Source of the DNA: Acidovorax sp. 107
Lineage (GTDB): Bacteria; Pseudomonadota; Gammaproteobacteria; Burkholderiales; Burkholderiaceae_C
NCBI RefSeq assembly: GCF_003058055.1
Contig: NZ_QBTZ01000001.1
Location: 4,544,001-4,608,000 of the forward strand
Length of the DNA stretch: 64,000 bases
Reading direction: 5' to 3'
A model generated the notes under the pieces. That model was not told the origin of the DNA, made no database searches, and worked only from the letters and a program-made list of their open reading frames with translations. Position 1 is the first letter of the stretch. The number at the start of each line of letters is the position of its first letter. Made by a program: the position numbers and the translations under genes. Shown here one piece after another: positions 1 to 9,207 of the stretch.

Positions 1-74
1 ATGCCCAGCACTGCCAGCAGAATCGCCAGCGCCCAGCGGGGCGCTTTCCAGAGCAAATGGGCTTGTGGGTTCAT
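1..74 (-). CDS. N-terminal fragment of a protein with a hydrophobic leader
   Basis: An ATG on the minus strand opens a frame that runs off the left edge. The 24 visible residues begin MNPQAHLLWKAPRW and continue into a hydrophobic stretch (ALAILLAVLG), which looks like a signal peptide or first membrane helix. Nothing else can be said about function from this fragment. The reading frame and start are plausible but short. Confidence 0.45.
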   Translation of the reverse strand, partial: MNPQAHLLWKAPRWALAILLAVLG

Positions 75-333
75 GGGTGACGATGGGATGGGGTGAGAGT
101 CGGGCACCCTCGGGGCATCGGCCTCTGACGCTGTGCAGGCCGGTGCCGGTTGCATGGGGATTATGCGGGACATACACGGCCCATGGCGGGTGAGCGCTGC
201 GGAGCATCAAGCCTTGCACTCTTCGTAAAGAGTTCTGGGCGAGGGGGCGTTGCAAAGATAAGCCTGAGGAGGGCGGGTAGCGCCGGCGGCGATAGGCCAG
301 GGTCCTCGGGCTGTCGCAAGCGAGCTAGAAACA
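75..333. other. Intergenic region with no recognised gene
   Basis: The stretch between the leftmost partial gene and the terminator beside tRNA-Lys shows no convincing coding sequence. A 67-codon open frame exists but has no recognisable composition or motif. The promoter of the leftmost minus-strand gene is expected here, but no clear -10/-35 pair stands out. Confidence 0.4.
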
Positions 334-366
334 AAAAAACCTGCTATTTGTGAATAGCAGGTTTTT
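334..366 (-). terminator. Rho-independent terminator after tRNA-Lys
   Basis: A hairpin with arms AACCTGCTATT and AATAGCAGGTT and a 4-nt loop is flanked by an A-run on one side and a T-run on the other. Read on the minus strand it lies about 20 nt downstream of the tRNA 3' end, so it most likely ends the tRNA transcript. The A/T flanks mean it could work in both directions. Confidence 0.8.
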
Positions 367-386
367 TGTGCCTTGCGGCTTTGATT

Positions 387-462
387 TGGTGGGTCCTGAG
401 TGACTCGAACACTCGACCTACGGATTAAGAGTCCGCTGCTCTACCAACTGAGCTAAGAACCC
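387..462 (-). tRNA. tRNA-Lys (anticodon CUU), CCA encoded
   Basis: The minus strand folds into a full cloverleaf. The 7-bp acceptor stem pairs GGGTTCT with AGGACCC (one T-G pair), the D arm contains AGCTCAGTTGGTAGAGC, the anticodon loop is CTCTTAA and the T arm contains GTTCGAGTC. The discriminator base is A, and the 3' CCA is encoded at 387-389. The CTT anticodon reads AAG lysine codons. Confidence 0.97.
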
Positions 463-544
463 AAATCTTTGAATTCGTCTGCATTGCTGCAGAGCCTCGA
501 ATTATGCACTAGTTTTTGCGACCTTTGCAACTAGCGCCCAAAAA

Positions 545-1429
545 TTATTGCATCGCGCTCCGGCTGGCCAGCTCGACAAAGAGGCCGCTGTGGTCCAGTT
601 CGCCCAGGCCGTGGTCCACGCCCTCGGCATACAGCGCTTCGAACAGGGCCGTGATGGGGGCGTCGAAACCTGTTTCGCGCGCGGTAGCCAGCGCGTTGCG
701 CATATCCTTCAACTGGACGGCCATGCGACCCCGGGGCGCAAAGTCGCGGTCCACCATGCGTTGGCCATGTAGCTGCAGGATGCGGCTGTCGGCGAAGCCA
801 CCGCTGATCGCCTCACGGACCTTGGCCATGTCAGCACCGCCTTTGGCGGCAAACAGCAGGGCCTCGGCCACAGCGCCGATCGTGATGCCCACAATCATCT
901 GGTTGGCCAGCTTGGCCAATTGCCCGGCTCCGTGAGGGCCCACATGCGTGGCGCGGCCCAGGCAAGCAAACACGGGTTGTGCGCGGGCGAAATCCTCGGG
1001 CCGTCCACCGGCCATGATGGCCAGGGTGCCCGCTTCGGCGCCGACAGTGCCGCCCGACACCGGTGCGTCCAGGTGGGCCAGGCCCAGCTCGTCCAAGCGG
1101 GCCGCATGGTCGCGGGCCTCGCTGGGCTGGATGGAGGCCATGTCGATGAAAAGAGCGCCTGGGCGCATCGCCTGGGCGGTGCCCAGTTCAAACAGGACCT
1201 GGCCCACGACCGGGCCGTTTTCGAGCAGGCTGATGACAAGGTCCACGTCCTTGACGGCATCGGCTGGGATGCTGTGCACAGTGACACCCCATTGCGCCAG
1301 CGGCTCTGCCTTGGCCCGGGTGCGGTTCCATGCGTGCACTTGGTGGCCTGCTTCGCTGAGGCGCCTAGCCATGGGCAACCCCATCATGCCAATGCCAAGA
1401 ACAGCGATACGAAGCGGAGTGGTAGTCAT
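545..1429 (-). CDS. NAD(P)-dependent beta-hydroxyacid dehydrogenase (3-hydroxyisobutyrate dehydrogenase / tartronate semialdehyde reductase family)
   Basis: A 294-residue cytosolic oxidoreductase of the 6-phosphogluconate/3-hydroxyisobutyrate dehydrogenase superfamily. The N-terminal Rossmann motif is GIGMMGLPMA, the substrate-binding signature is DAPVSGGTVGAEAGTLAIM, and the catalytic lysine lies in GAGQLAKLANQM. The length matches the family. Family members reduce or oxidise short beta-hydroxy or semialdehyde acids, and the exact substrate cannot be fixed here. The start is set at the ATG before TTTPLRIAVLG. An in-frame ATG 17 codons upstream would add a tail that does not look like this family. 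It is divergent from the hydrolase at 1640, and the two share a 210-bp promoter region. Confidence 0.88.
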   Translation of the reverse strand: MTTTPLRIAVLGIGMMGLPMARRLSEAGHQVHAWNRTRAKAEPLAQWGVTVHSIPADAVKDVDLVISLLENGPVVGQVLFELGTAQAMRPGALFIDMASIQPSEARDHAARLDELGLAHLDAPVSGGTVGAEAGTLAIMAGGRPEDFARAQPVFACLGRATHVGPHGAGQLAKLANQMIVGITIGAVAEALLFAAKGGADMAKVREAISGGFADSRILQLHGQRMVDRDFAPRGRMAVQLKDMRNALATARETGFDAPITALFEALYAEGVDHGLGELDHSGLFVELASRSAMQ

Positions 1430-1639
1430 GGCGTTGTTCTTCTTGGGAAAGGAGTTCAAGAGCGTCTCTGTTGCCATCATGTGCCTTTTTGGCGCTGCAG
1501 TCTGTCACGGAGCTTGCAGCGCACAGCGATTGGCCAGATGATTCTGCAGCGCCAGCGCCGTTACTGCGTCTGCCGAGCCTGTTGGCCGGGCCGCGGTATG
1601 GCACCGAAGGCCGCCCACACAACTCGGAGACCCTTGCCC

Positions 1640-2521
1640 ATGACCTTGCCCCTGTACGACCCTGCCTGGCTGGAGCGCATGTACAACAACCGTGCCCTGG
1701 TCCCAGACCACATGGACTACTTTGAGCGCTGGGCACGAGACTCCGCCCAGGTACGTGCCAACATTCCCTGCGCGTTGGATGTCGCGTATGGAACAGGTTT
1801 GGGTGAAACCCTGGACGTGTTTCCCTCGGCCCGCGCCACCGGTGGGCCGGTGCCGGTCCTGGTGTTCATCCACGGCGGCTACTGGCGGTCCCTCGACAAA
1901 TCCGATCATTCGTTCATTGCTCCGCCCTTTACCCAGGCGGGGTTTTGTGTGGTGGTGGTGAACTACGCGCTGTGCCCGGGCACCCCAGAGGCGCCGGTGA
2001 CCATCCCTCATATCGCACGGCAGATGGAGAAAGCGCTGGGCTGGGTGTGGCACCAAATTGCCGCCCATGGTGGCGACCCCAAGCGGATCACGGTAGCGGG
2101 GCATTCTGCCGGCGGGCAGCTGGCGGCCTTGTTGCTCACCAGCGTATGGCCTCTCATTGGCAAGGGACTGCCCAATGGGCTGGTGCGTAACGCACTGTCG
2201 ATTTCAGGTGTGCATGACCTGGAGCCCATCATGCACACGCCCATGTACCAGTCTGTGCTGAAGCTCACCGAGCAGCAGGTGCTGCAATGCAGTCCCGCGC
2301 GTTTGCTGGAGCCACCCACCGGCACGCTGTATTGCGCTGTCGGAGCCGATGAAAGCCCCGAATTTTTGCGGCAGAACCAGCTCATGCAGGACGCGTGGGG
2401 GAGCCATTTTGTGCCCCGCAGCGTGGCGTTGCCAGGGTTGAACCATTTCAGCGTCGTGGATGCCCTGGCCAAGCCAGGCCACGACCTGCACCACATGGCG
2501 CAGAACCTGCTGCGGGCCTGA
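1640..2521 (+). CDS. Alpha/beta hydrolase, possibly arylformamidase-like
   Basis: A 293-residue serine hydrolase without a signal peptide. It carries the oxyanion-hole motif HGGYW, the nucleophile elbow GHSAGG, and a C-terminal LPGLNHFS that supplies the histidine. The HGGYW plus GHSAGG pattern and the N-terminal LPLYDPAWLERMYNNR-type start recall kynurenine formamidase-like esterases. No tryptophan-degradation genes are adjacent, so the substrate is unknown. The start is the ATG preceded by GGAGA 9 nt upstream. The open frame extends much further 5', but that part lies antisense to the neighbouring dehydrogenase. Confidence 0.85.
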   Translation: MTLPLYDPAWLERMYNNRALVPDHMDYFERWARDSAQVRANIPCALDVAYGTGLGETLDVFPSARATGGPVPVLVFIHGGYWRSLDKSDHSFIAPPFTQAGFCVVVVNYALCPGTPEAPVTIPHIARQMEKALGWVWHQIAAHGGDPKRITVAGHSAGGQLAALLLTSVWPLIGKGLPNGLVRNALSISGVHDLEPIMHTPMYQSVLKLTEQQVLQCSPARLLEPPTGTLYCAVGADESPEFLRQNQLMQDAWGSHFVPRSVALPGLNHFSVVDALAKPGHDLHHMAQNLLRA

Positions 2522-2551
2522 CCGCGCGTTGATCTGGGCTCGGGTGTGGGG

Positions 2552-3529
2552 TTACATCAGCAGGTGCTCGCCTGCGTTGTCGCCGCCCAGGATCACGTAG
2601 TTGACCTTGCGCACATCCATCAGCTTGGTGCCACCCGCATAGCTGATGGAGCTTTGCACGTCCTGCTCCATCTCGATGAGTGTTTCGGCCAGTTTGCCCT
2701 TGATGGGCTCCAGGATGCGCTTGCCTTCGACGTGCTTGTATTCGCCCTTGTTGAAGTCGCTGGCCGAGCCGTAATACTCCTTGAACAGCGCGCCGTCCAC
2801 TTCCACCGTCTTGCCCGGCGATTCCTCGTGGCCGGCAAACAGCGAGCCAATCATCACCATGCTGGCGCCAAAGCGGATGCTCTTGGCAATGTCGCCATGG
2901 CTGCGGATGCCGCCGTCGGCAATGATGGGCTTGGTGGCCACGCGGGCACACCACTTGAGCGCGCTCAGCTGCCAACCACCCGTGCCAAAACCTGTCTTGA
3001 GCTTGGTGATGCACACCTTGCCCGGGCCCACGCCCACCTTGGTCGCGTCGGCGCCCCAGTTTTCAAGGTCGATGATGGCTTCGGGCGTGGCCACGTTGCC
3101 TGCAATCACGAACGACTGGGGCAGATGCTTTTTCAGGTAGCCGATCATGTTCTTCACGCTGTCGGCATGGCCGTGGGCAATGTCGATGGTGATGTATTCG
3201 GGCGTGATGCCCAGTGCCACCAACTGGTCCACGGTGGCGTAGTCGGGTTGCTTCACACCCAGAGAGATCGACGCGTAGCAGCCCTTGGCATGCATATCCT
3301 TGACGAACTGGATGTTGTCCAGGTCAAAGCGGTGCATGACGTAGAAATAGCCGTTCTGAGCCATCCAGGTGCAGATGGTTTCGTCCACCACGGTCTTCAT
3401 GTTGGCCGGTACCACTGGCAGGCGGAAGCGGCGGCCGCCCAGCTCCACGCTGGCGTCGCATTCCGAGCGGCTTTCCACGCGGCACTTGCGGGGCAGCAGC
3501 AGGATGTTGTCGTAGTCGAAGATTTCCAT
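2552..3529 (-). CDS. guaC: GMP reductase
   Basis: A 325-residue TIM-barrel enzyme of the IMPDH/GMP reductase family that deaminates GMP to IMP with NADPH in purine salvage. The start [15 protein letters not shown], the motif [11 protein letters not shown] and the catalytic-cysteine loop [11 protein letters not shown] are all present, followed by GTGGWQLSA and [15 protein letters not shown]. No CBS domains are inserted, which together with the length separates it from IMP dehydrogenase. The start is the ATG of MEIF, with GGAG about 12 nt upstream. It is convergent with the hydrolase gene ending 30 bp away. Confidence 0.93.
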   Translation of the reverse strand: MEIFDYDNILLLPRKCRVESRSECDASVELGGRRFRLPVVPANMKTVVDETICTWMAQNGYFYVMHRFDLDNIQFVKDMHAKGCYASISLGVKQPDYATVDQLVALGITPEYITIDIAHGHADSVKNMIGYLKKHLPQSFVIAGNVATPEAIIDLENWGADATKVGVGPGKVCITKLKTGFGTGGWQLSALKWCARVATKPIIADGGIRSHGDIAKSIRFGASMVMIGSLFAGHEESPGKTVEVDGALFKEYYGSASDFNKGEYKHVEGKRILEPIKGKLAETLIEMEQDVQSSISYAGGTKLMDVRKVNYVILGGDNAGEHLLM

Positions 3530-3653
3530 GAGATTCCAAGCTCCATAAAGGGACGCCGCCAAACTATTTCGACGGCGGTGGGCGCTTGGCTGTCGGACCG
3601 GCTTTGCGGGAGTGAACGTGACAGTTACTCCGAACCCTGCTGAGCGCAGGCAC

Positions 3654-3686
3654 AAAAAACCGGGCGTCAAGAAACTTGGGCCCGGT
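3654..3686 (-). terminator. Terminator of the secreted CxxC protein gene, upstream of guaC
   Basis: ACCGGGC at 3659-3665 pairs with GCCCGGT at 3680-3686. Read on the minus strand, the second arm is followed directly by a run of six T. It lies about 50 nt downstream of the minus-strand gene ending at 3734, so it separates that gene from guaC. Confidence 0.75.
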
Positions 3687-3733
3687 GATTGATTCTACCC
3701 GCCTGACCAATGGCCGTCATAACGGGCCCGGTA

Positions 3734-4459
3734 TTACCTGCATATGGATTGGGCGGCCGCCACGATGCGGCCCGAGGCGTCCTGTACCCAGCCAACCAAG
3801 TGCAGCCGCTCGGCCTGCGCGCCATCAGGGATGCGCATGGGACGGGTCTCCATCCACACCCGCGGCCGGTCTTTGTTGCGTTCAGACCGTTGGGCCTGGG
3901 GCCAGGAGCCCTCGAACTGACTGCGCACGATGTGGCGGGGCACGACCGTGTCGTCGGTGCCTGCGGGGATGGTTTCCACCAGCAGCAGGTGAAACGCAAG
4001 GGGCGCTGCTGCCGCCTGGCGCTGCATTGGCGCGGGAGAGGGCGTGAAGCTGATGCCTGTGCCCACATAGTCATTGAACGCAACCCCGTGGGCCACACGC
4101 AATCGCCCACTCGCCGCCCCATCGACCGAGGTGATGTGCACATCGGTGGAGGTGGGGGGCTTGCGCCCCAGGGCCTGGAGGCGGGGCAGGGCGTCGGTGG
4201 AGGCCGCCGCCGACAAAGGGGCGTCATCACCCGCCGTGCCGGGCACGATCCAGTCCAGCACCACGGCGCTCGAATTGGTCGACGGTGCCGGGGTGGCCGC
4301 ATCGCCCCAGCAGGCTGCGCAGTCCGCGCTGATGAAGCGCTCGAACAGCGCGACGGGCTTTGGTGTGCCGTCGCTGCTGCAACTGGCCTGGGCCAGCGCC
4401 TGCGGGGCATGCACCAGTGTCAGTAGCAGGCTGGCCAGGGTGGGGGCAATGTTTTTCAT
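3734..4459 (-). CDS. Exported protein with a CxxC motif (thioredoxin-fold/DUF1223-like)
   Basis: A 241-residue protein starting MKNIAPTLASLLLTLVHA with a signal peptide cleaved near ALAQA, so it is probably periplasmic. Near the mature N terminus it has FERFISADCAACWGD. An acidic/hydrophobic strand followed by CxxC resembles the active site of DUF1223-type thioredoxin-like proteins. The rest is rich in Pro/Ala/Thr and not otherwise recognisable. The ATG at 4459 fits the signal peptide better than one five codons upstream. It is divergent from the helicase gene, with start codons only 43 bp apart. Confidence 0.6.
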   Translation of the reverse strand: MKNIAPTLASLLLTLVHAPQALAQASCSSDGTPKPVALFERFISADCAACWGDAATPAPSTNSSAVVLDWIVPGTAGDDAPLSAAASTDALPRLQALGRKPPTSTDVHITSVDGAASGRLRVAHGVAFNDYVGTGISFTPSPAPMQRQAAAAPLAFHLLLVETIPAGTDDTVVPRHIVRSQFEGSWPQAQRSERNKDRPRVWMETRPMRIPDGAQAERLHLVGWVQDASGRIVAAAQSICR

Positions 4460-4502
4460 GGTGCGTGGCGGCATGGGACAGGGCGCTTTCTACAATGGCT
4501 GC

Positions 4503-6968
4503 ATGTTCCCACAAGACCCGTTTTCGGGTGTGCCAGATGCCCTGGTGCCCCCACACTCCGGTGCGCCCTCGGCCGCATCCCCCCTTCTGGCCAATCTGAA
4601 CGACGAGCAGCTGGCTGCGGTGACGCTGCCCGCAGGCCATGCGCTCATCCTGGCGGGGGCCGGCTCGGGCAAGACCCGGGTGCTCACCACCCGCATTGCC
4701 TGGCTGCTGCAAAACGGCTATGCCACGCCCGGCGGTATTCTGGCTGTCACCTTTACCAACAAGGCCGCCAAGGAGATGGTGGCCCGCCTGTCGGCCATGC
4801 TGCCGGTCAACGTGCGCGGCATGTGGATTGGCACCTTCCACGGCCTGTGCAACCGGCTGCTGCGGGCCCACCACAAGGCTGCGGGGTTGGCCCAGTCGTT
4901 CCAGATTCTCGACACGCAAGACCAGCTCTCGGCCATCAAGCGTCTGTGCAAGCAGCACAACGTGGACGATGAGCGCTTTCCGCCGAAGCAGCTCGCGTAC
5001 TTCATCGCCAACTGCAAAGAAGAAGGCCTGCGCCCCGCCAACGTGGAAGCCCACGACAGCGATGCGCGCAAGAAGGTCGAGATTTACCAACTGTACGAAG
5101 AGCAATGCCAGCGCGAAGGCGTGGTGGACTTTGGCGAGCTGATGCTGCGGTCTTACGAGCTGCTGCGCGACAACGACCCGATCCGCGAGCACTACCAGCG
5201 CCGGTTCCAGCACATCCTGGTCGATGAGTTCCAGGACACCAACAAGCTGCAGTACGCCTGGCTCAAGCAACTGGCGGGCAACGACGTGGGTGGGCGTTTT
5301 GAAGCGCGCGGCAGCGTGATCGCCGTGGGCGACGACGACCAGAGCATCTACGCCTTCCGTGGCGCGCGCGTGGGCAACATGACCGACTTTGTGCGCGAGT
5401 TTGATGTGCAGCGCCAGATCAAGCTGGAGCAGAACTACCGCAGCTACAGCAACATCCTCGACTCGGCCAACCACCTCATCAGCCATAACAGCCGCCGCCT
5501 GGGCAAGAACCTGCGCACCACCCAAGGTGCGGGCGAGCCGGTGCGTGTGTATGAGGCCAGCTCCGACCTGGCCGAGGCGCAGTGGATGGTGGACGAGATC
5601 AAGCAGCTGGTGCGCAACGACGGCTTTGAGCGCAAAGAGATTGCCGTGCTCTACCGCAGCAATGCACAAAGCCGGGTGATCGAATCGGCGCTGTTCAATG
5701 CCAGCGTGCCCTACCGCGTGTACGGCGGCCTGCGGTTTTTTGAGCGTGCCGAAATCAAGCACGCGCTGGCGTATTTACGCCTCTTGGAGAACCCACATGA
5801 CGACACCAGCTTCACGCGCGTCGTCAACTTCCCGCCGCGTGGCATTGGCGCGCGCAGCATCGAGGTGCTGCAGGACGCTGCCCGCGCCGCCGGCTGCTCG
5901 CTGCACGACGCGGTGAGCGCCGTGCCCGGCAAGGCGGGTGCCAACCTGGGCGCGTTTGTGGCCATGGTGGATGTGCTGCGCGAGCAGACCCAGGGCCTGA
6001 ACCTGCGCGGCATCATCGAGCAGATGCTCGAATCCACGGGGCTGGTGGAGCACTTCCGCACCGAGAAGGAAGGCGCCGATCGCATCGAGAACCTGGAAGA
6101 ACTGGTCAACGCTGCCGAGAGCTTCGTCACGCAAGAGGGCTTTGGCCGTGATGCGGTGGCGCTGCCGCTGGACGAGCACGGCACGCCGCTGACCCAAAGC
6201 ACGGTCAGCCAAGGGCTGGACCCCAACGCGCCGGTGCTCGACGAGCCTCTCAAACCCGCTTTGCCCGGCATCGTGGACGCCGACACTGGCGAAACCCTCT
6301 CGCCCCTGGCGGCCTTCCTGACCCACGCCGCGCTGGAGGCGGGCGACAACCAGGCCCAGGCTGGGCAGGACGCAGTGCAGCTCATGACCGTGCACGCCAG
6401 CAAGGGGCTGGAGTTTGACTGCGTGTTCATCGGCGGCATGGAAGAGGGCCTGTTCCCCCACGAGAACTCCGCCAGCGACCGCGACGGCCTGGAGGAGGAG
6501 CGCCGCCTGATGTACGTGGCCATCACCCGCGCGCGCAAGCGCCTGTATTTGAGCCATTCGCAGACGCGCATGCTGCACGGCCAGACGCGCTACAACATCA
6601 AGAGCCGGTTCTTCGACGAGCTGCCCGAAGCGGCCCTCAAGTGGATCACGCCCAAGCAGCAGGGCTTTGGCTCGTATGCGCCCAGTTTTGCTACTAATAC
6701 AGGAGCTGGTGGCGCATATGGATCTAGCGCTAGGGGCCAATTTGGCTTCAAATCTGAGACATTTGCCAGCCCCCCTGTGCCTGTGCAGAAGGCCGCGCCA
6801 TCGCACGGCCTGCGCGCGGGGATTGCCGTGTTTCACACCAAGTTTGGCGAGGGCAAGGTGCTGGCCATTGAAGGCACCGGCGACGACGCGCGTGCGCAGG
6901 TCAACTTTCCGCGCCACGGCACCAAGTGGCTGGCGCTGTCGGTGGCCAAGCTGACGGTGGTCGAGTAG
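4503..6968 (+). CDS. uvrD: UvrD/Rep-family ATP-dependent DNA helicase
   Basis: An 821-residue SF1A 3'-5' helicase for nucleotide excision and mismatch repair. Walker A is AGAGSGKTRVL, with TFTNKAAKEM (Ia), VDEFQDTN (Walker B), VGDDDQSIYAFRGA, QNYRS, TVHASKGLEF (V) and YVAITRARKRL (VI). The C-terminal module (GEGKVLAIEG to KLTVVE) resembles the UvrD/PcrA Tudor-like domain. It is about 100 residues longer than E. coli UvrD. Part of the excess is a low-complexity linker around residues 728-752 encoded by a dispersed repeat. The start MFPQDPFSG is chosen because upstream codons overlap the divergent gene. UvrD is preferred over Rep because of the C-terminal domain. Confidence 0.92.
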   Translation: MFPQDPFSGVPDALVPPHSGAPSAASPLLANLNDEQLAAVTLPAGHALILAGAGSGKTRVLTTRIAWLLQNGYATPGGILAVTFTNKAAKEMVARLSAMLPVNVRGMWIGTFHGLCNRLLRAHHKAAGLAQSFQILDTQDQLSAIKRLCKQHNVDDERFPPKQLAYFIANCKEEGLRPANVEAHDSDARKKVEIYQLYEEQCQREGVVDFGELMLRSYELLRDNDPIREHYQRRFQHILVDEFQDTNKLQYAWLKQLAGNDVGGRFEARGSVIAVGDDDQSIYAFRGARVGNMTDFVREFDVQRQIKLEQNYRSYSNILDSANHLISHNSRRLGKNLRTTQGAGEPVRVYEASSDLAEAQWMVDEIKQLVRNDGFERKEIAVLYRSNAQSRVIESALFNASVPYRVYGGLRFFERAEIKHALAYLRLLENPHDDTSFTRVVNFPPRGIGARSIEVLQDAARAAGCSLHDAVSAVPGKAGANLGAFVAMVDVLREQTQGLNLRGIIEQMLESTGLVEHFRTEKEGADRIENLEELVNAAESFVTQEGFGRDAVALPLDEHGTPLTQSTVSQGLDPNAPVLDEPLKPALPGIVDADTGETLSPLAAFLTHAALEAGDNQAQAGQDAVQLMTVHASKGLEFDCVFIGGMEEGLFPHENSASDRDGLEEERRLMYVAITRARKRLYLSHSQTRMLHGQTRYNIKSRFFDELPEAALKWITPKQQGFGSYAPSFATNTGAGGAYGSSARGQFGFKSETFASPPVPVQKAAPSHGLRAGIAVFHTKFGEGKVLAIEGTGDDARAQVNFPRHGTKWLALSVAKLTVVE
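6686..6755 (+). repeat. Dispersed repeat copy translated inside uvrD
   Basis: An AT-richer stretch within the helicase gene. It shares the pattern TTTGCTA, then GAGCTGGTG, CATATG, CTAGCGC and GCCAA with the copy at 55316-55380 and with others in this window. It is read as FATNTGAGGAYGSSARGQFG. It sits in the linker between the helicase core and the C-terminal domain. Confidence 0.75.
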
Positions 6969-6976
6969 CAGGTTTT

Positions 6977-7040
6977 GAGCAAAATCGCCTGGTAGCGCTA
7001 GTACTTTATGCCTGGATAGCTATCGTATATATAGCAATCC
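6977..7040 (-). repeat. Dispersed repeat copy after uvrD
   Basis: An intergenic copy in minus orientation with TTGCTATAT, GATAGCTATCC, GGCATAAAGTACTAGCGCTACC and a trailing TTTTGCTC. Positions of TAGC, GCGCTA and the AT-rich ends agree with the copies at 36578, 55316 and 63061. Confidence 0.7.
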
Positions 7041-7055
7041 AGAGCCGCCAATGAC

Positions 7056-7083
7056 AACGGGGCCCTCGGGCCCCGTTGGTTTT
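7056..7083. terminator. Terminator between uvrD and the phoX-like gene
   Basis: AACGGGGC at 7056-7063 pairs with GCCCCGTT at 7070-7077, followed by GGTTTT. It lies in the convergent gap between the helicase and phosphatase genes and serves the plus-strand gene best. Confidence 0.75.
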
Positions 7084-7146
7084 GGAAGCGGGCCGCACCG
7101 GGTGCAGCCCTGTTGGCCTCTAGCTCAGGCGGGTTTCAGGCTGAGT

Positions 7147-9099
7147 TCAGGCCTGGTTCAGGCTGGGCTGCTTGGCAGCAGCCGTCAGGTAGCCCACGGC
7201 CGCGCCGTTCTTGTTTTTGTAGTTGGCCTTGATCATCGGGTCCAGCGTTTCCTTGACCACGCTGTGGATGCTGCCCCAGTCACCGGGGTGCTGGAAGTTG
7301 CTCATGATGTATGTCCAGCCGTTGATCTCGTCCACGGCGTGCAGGCCGGTGGACTCGCCGCCCGCGGGGATCGACATCACGCGCGACAGCTGCTTGGTGT
7401 CCACGTTGTAGGCCCACAGGAAGTTGTTGACGTGCTGGCTGCTGTCCTCGCCGATGAACAGCGTGCGCATCTTTTCGGAGAACTTGAGGTTGTCCGGGTT
7501 GGCGATGTTGTTGGGGTTGGCCGTGTTGCCCAGGGCGTCGGCGGTGATGTCTTCACCGGCCAGCAGCACCTTGGTGTCCACGGGCATCCATTCGCTGTTG
7601 ATGGAGCCGCCGGCGGTGTCCTTCTGGCCACCCTTGAGGTTCAGCGCCATCACGGCGCCGGCCACCAGTTGCTTGGGCACCGAGATGCCGTTGCCCGGCA
7701 CGTTGGCTGCGTTGCCTGCCACCATGGACGACTGGATGTTCTGCAGCGCAGAGTAGGCAATCTTGTCCCTGGCGTTGACGGTGGTGCCTTCCATCTTGGT
7801 GAAGCCCAGGCTGGCGCCCAGGTAGGCGGCGTAGCGGTGGGTTTCCAGGAAGGCGGCGGCCTTTTCCATGCCGGCGTTCAGCTTGATCCACTCGGTCTTG
7901 CCGTTGGCCACGATCTTGGTGTAGCTGGCGTCGGCTGGGTCGGTGGTCTTCACGGTCATGATGTCCGTGGGCTTGAGCGTGTTGGCCAGGTTCTCGATCT
8001 CGGCGCTGGTGGCCGAGCCCATCTTGATCCAGGTGAGGGGCGCCGCCGTGCCGACCTTGGGGTCGATAGAGAAGCCGCTGCCCACCTTGGCGACGTACAG
8101 CGTGCCGGACGACAGGTCCTTTTCCTTGTCGGCCACGAACACGAAGTAGCCGCTGTTGGTGGCGTCATCGCCCATCAGCGTCGTGCGGTTGTCAGGCATC
8201 ACTTGCACCAGCTCGTGCGAGATGCGGCCCATGCAGAAGTGCTTCTTGATGCTGGCGGTGCCGTCAGGGTTCACCGTCACCTCGGGCATGTGGCCGTAGT
8301 GGTAAGGGTTGGCCTTGGTTTCGTCGCCAAGCAGGTTCTTGCTGTAGGCCTTGAACATGGCGTTGCTGGCGATGCTGAACGCATCGGGCTCGTACTCTTC
8401 GCTCGACAGGTGGGTGCCCCAGGGCGACAGGCTGGCGCCGCAGGTGATCCACAGGCCGTGCACCTTGGAGGTGTCCACGTTGTGGTACTTCACCAGGCTC
8501 AACTTGCCGGTGGTCTGGTCCTGGTCCAGCGTCAGCACGGCGATGGGCGAGGGCAGCTTGCCGTACATGTCGGTCTTGCCGTCTTGCGCCCAGGTGGTGT
8601 ATTCAAACTGCACCACGGCAAACACGGCCTTGCCCTTGAGGCCGGTCACGGTGGGGTTGGCCACGGTCAGCAGCGAGGTGCCGTCGGGCGAGTCCGAGAA
8701 ATACTGGCGCTCCTTGCCAGCCACCGTGGCGTCGATGATGGGCTTGTTGTTGATGTCGTAGTAGCCGCCCGACAGGATGGTGCCGCCCTTGCCGTCGGAC
8801 ACCATGTCGCCCGTCACGAAGAACGGCTGGTAAGCCAGCTGGTACGAACGCACCGAGTCGTCGCTGAGCTTGAGGTTGAGCGTGGAGCCCACGGTGGTGG
8901 TGGCCATGGCAGCGGCGTTGGCCAGGGTGGGGGCTGCCATCGACGTGAAGCTGGCCGACACAAAGCTGGGCGCGGCGGAGTCGCTGCCACCGCAGGCGGT
9001 CAGCAGGGCGGCTGAGGCGCTGGCGCTGAGCGGCAGCATGGGAACGCCGGCCAGCAGTTGCAGGGCCTTGCGGCGGGTGGGCATCGTCGGTTGGGTCAT
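7147..9099 (-). CDS. PhoX-family (DUF839) secreted phosphatase-like protein
   Basis: A 650-residue exported protein. The N terminus TRRKALQLLAG is a Tat-type signal, and LLTACGG downstream resembles a lipobox, so it may be a Tat-exported lipoprotein. The body matches the DUF839/PhoX beta-propeller family (GTHLSSEEYEPDAF, CMGRISHELVQV, LFIGEDSSQHVNN). PhoX enzymes are Ca/Fe-dependent alkaline phosphatases that release phosphate from organic esters. Members of the long DUF839 subgroup are often uncharacterised, so phosphatase activity is inferred. The three-unit Pho box upstream strongly supports a phosphate-starvation role. The start is the ATG of MTQPTMPTRRK. Confidence 0.85.
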   Translation of the reverse strand: MTQPTMPTRRKALQLLAGVPMLPLSASASAALLTACGGSDSAAPSFVSASFTSMAAPTLANAAAMATTTVGSTLNLKLSDDSVRSYQLAYQPFFVTGDMVSDGKGGTILSGGYYDINNKPIIDATVAGKERQYFSDSPDGTSLLTVANPTVTGLKGKAVFAVVQFEYTTWAQDGKTDMYGKLPSPIAVLTLDQDQTTGKLSLVKYHNVDTSKVHGLWITCGASLSPWGTHLSSEEYEPDAFSIASNAMFKAYSKNLLGDETKANPYHYGHMPEVTVNPDGTASIKKHFCMGRISHELVQVMPDNRTTLMGDDATNSGYFVFVADKEKDLSSGTLYVAKVGSGFSIDPKVGTAAPLTWIKMGSATSAEIENLANTLKPTDIMTVKTTDPADASYTKIVANGKTEWIKLNAGMEKAAAFLETHRYAAYLGASLGFTKMEGTTVNARDKIAYSALQNIQSSMVAGNAANVPGNGISVPKQLVAGAVMALNLKGGQKDTAGGSINSEWMPVDTKVLLAGEDITADALGNTANPNNIANPDNLKFSEKMRTLFIGEDSSQHVNNFLWAYNVDTKQLSRVMSIPAGGESTGLHAVDEINGWTYIMSNFQHPGDWGSIHSVVKETLDPMIKANYKNKNGAAVGYLTAAAKQPSLNQA

Positions 9100-9207
9100 T
9101 TTCGGGGTGTTTCCAAGTGGGTATGCGAACGGGCATGCCACGCCCTGATCCGACCGGGAGCCTTCTTGGAAAGGCGTGTGGGGCGGGTGGCATGGAGTCC
9201 AGCCCGC

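Noticed and set aside
920..1639. A 240-codon N-terminal extension of the alpha/beta hydrolase frame
   Set aside because: It overlaps the well-supported dehydrogenase on the other strand, and the ATG at 1640 has a good ribosome-binding site and family-like start.
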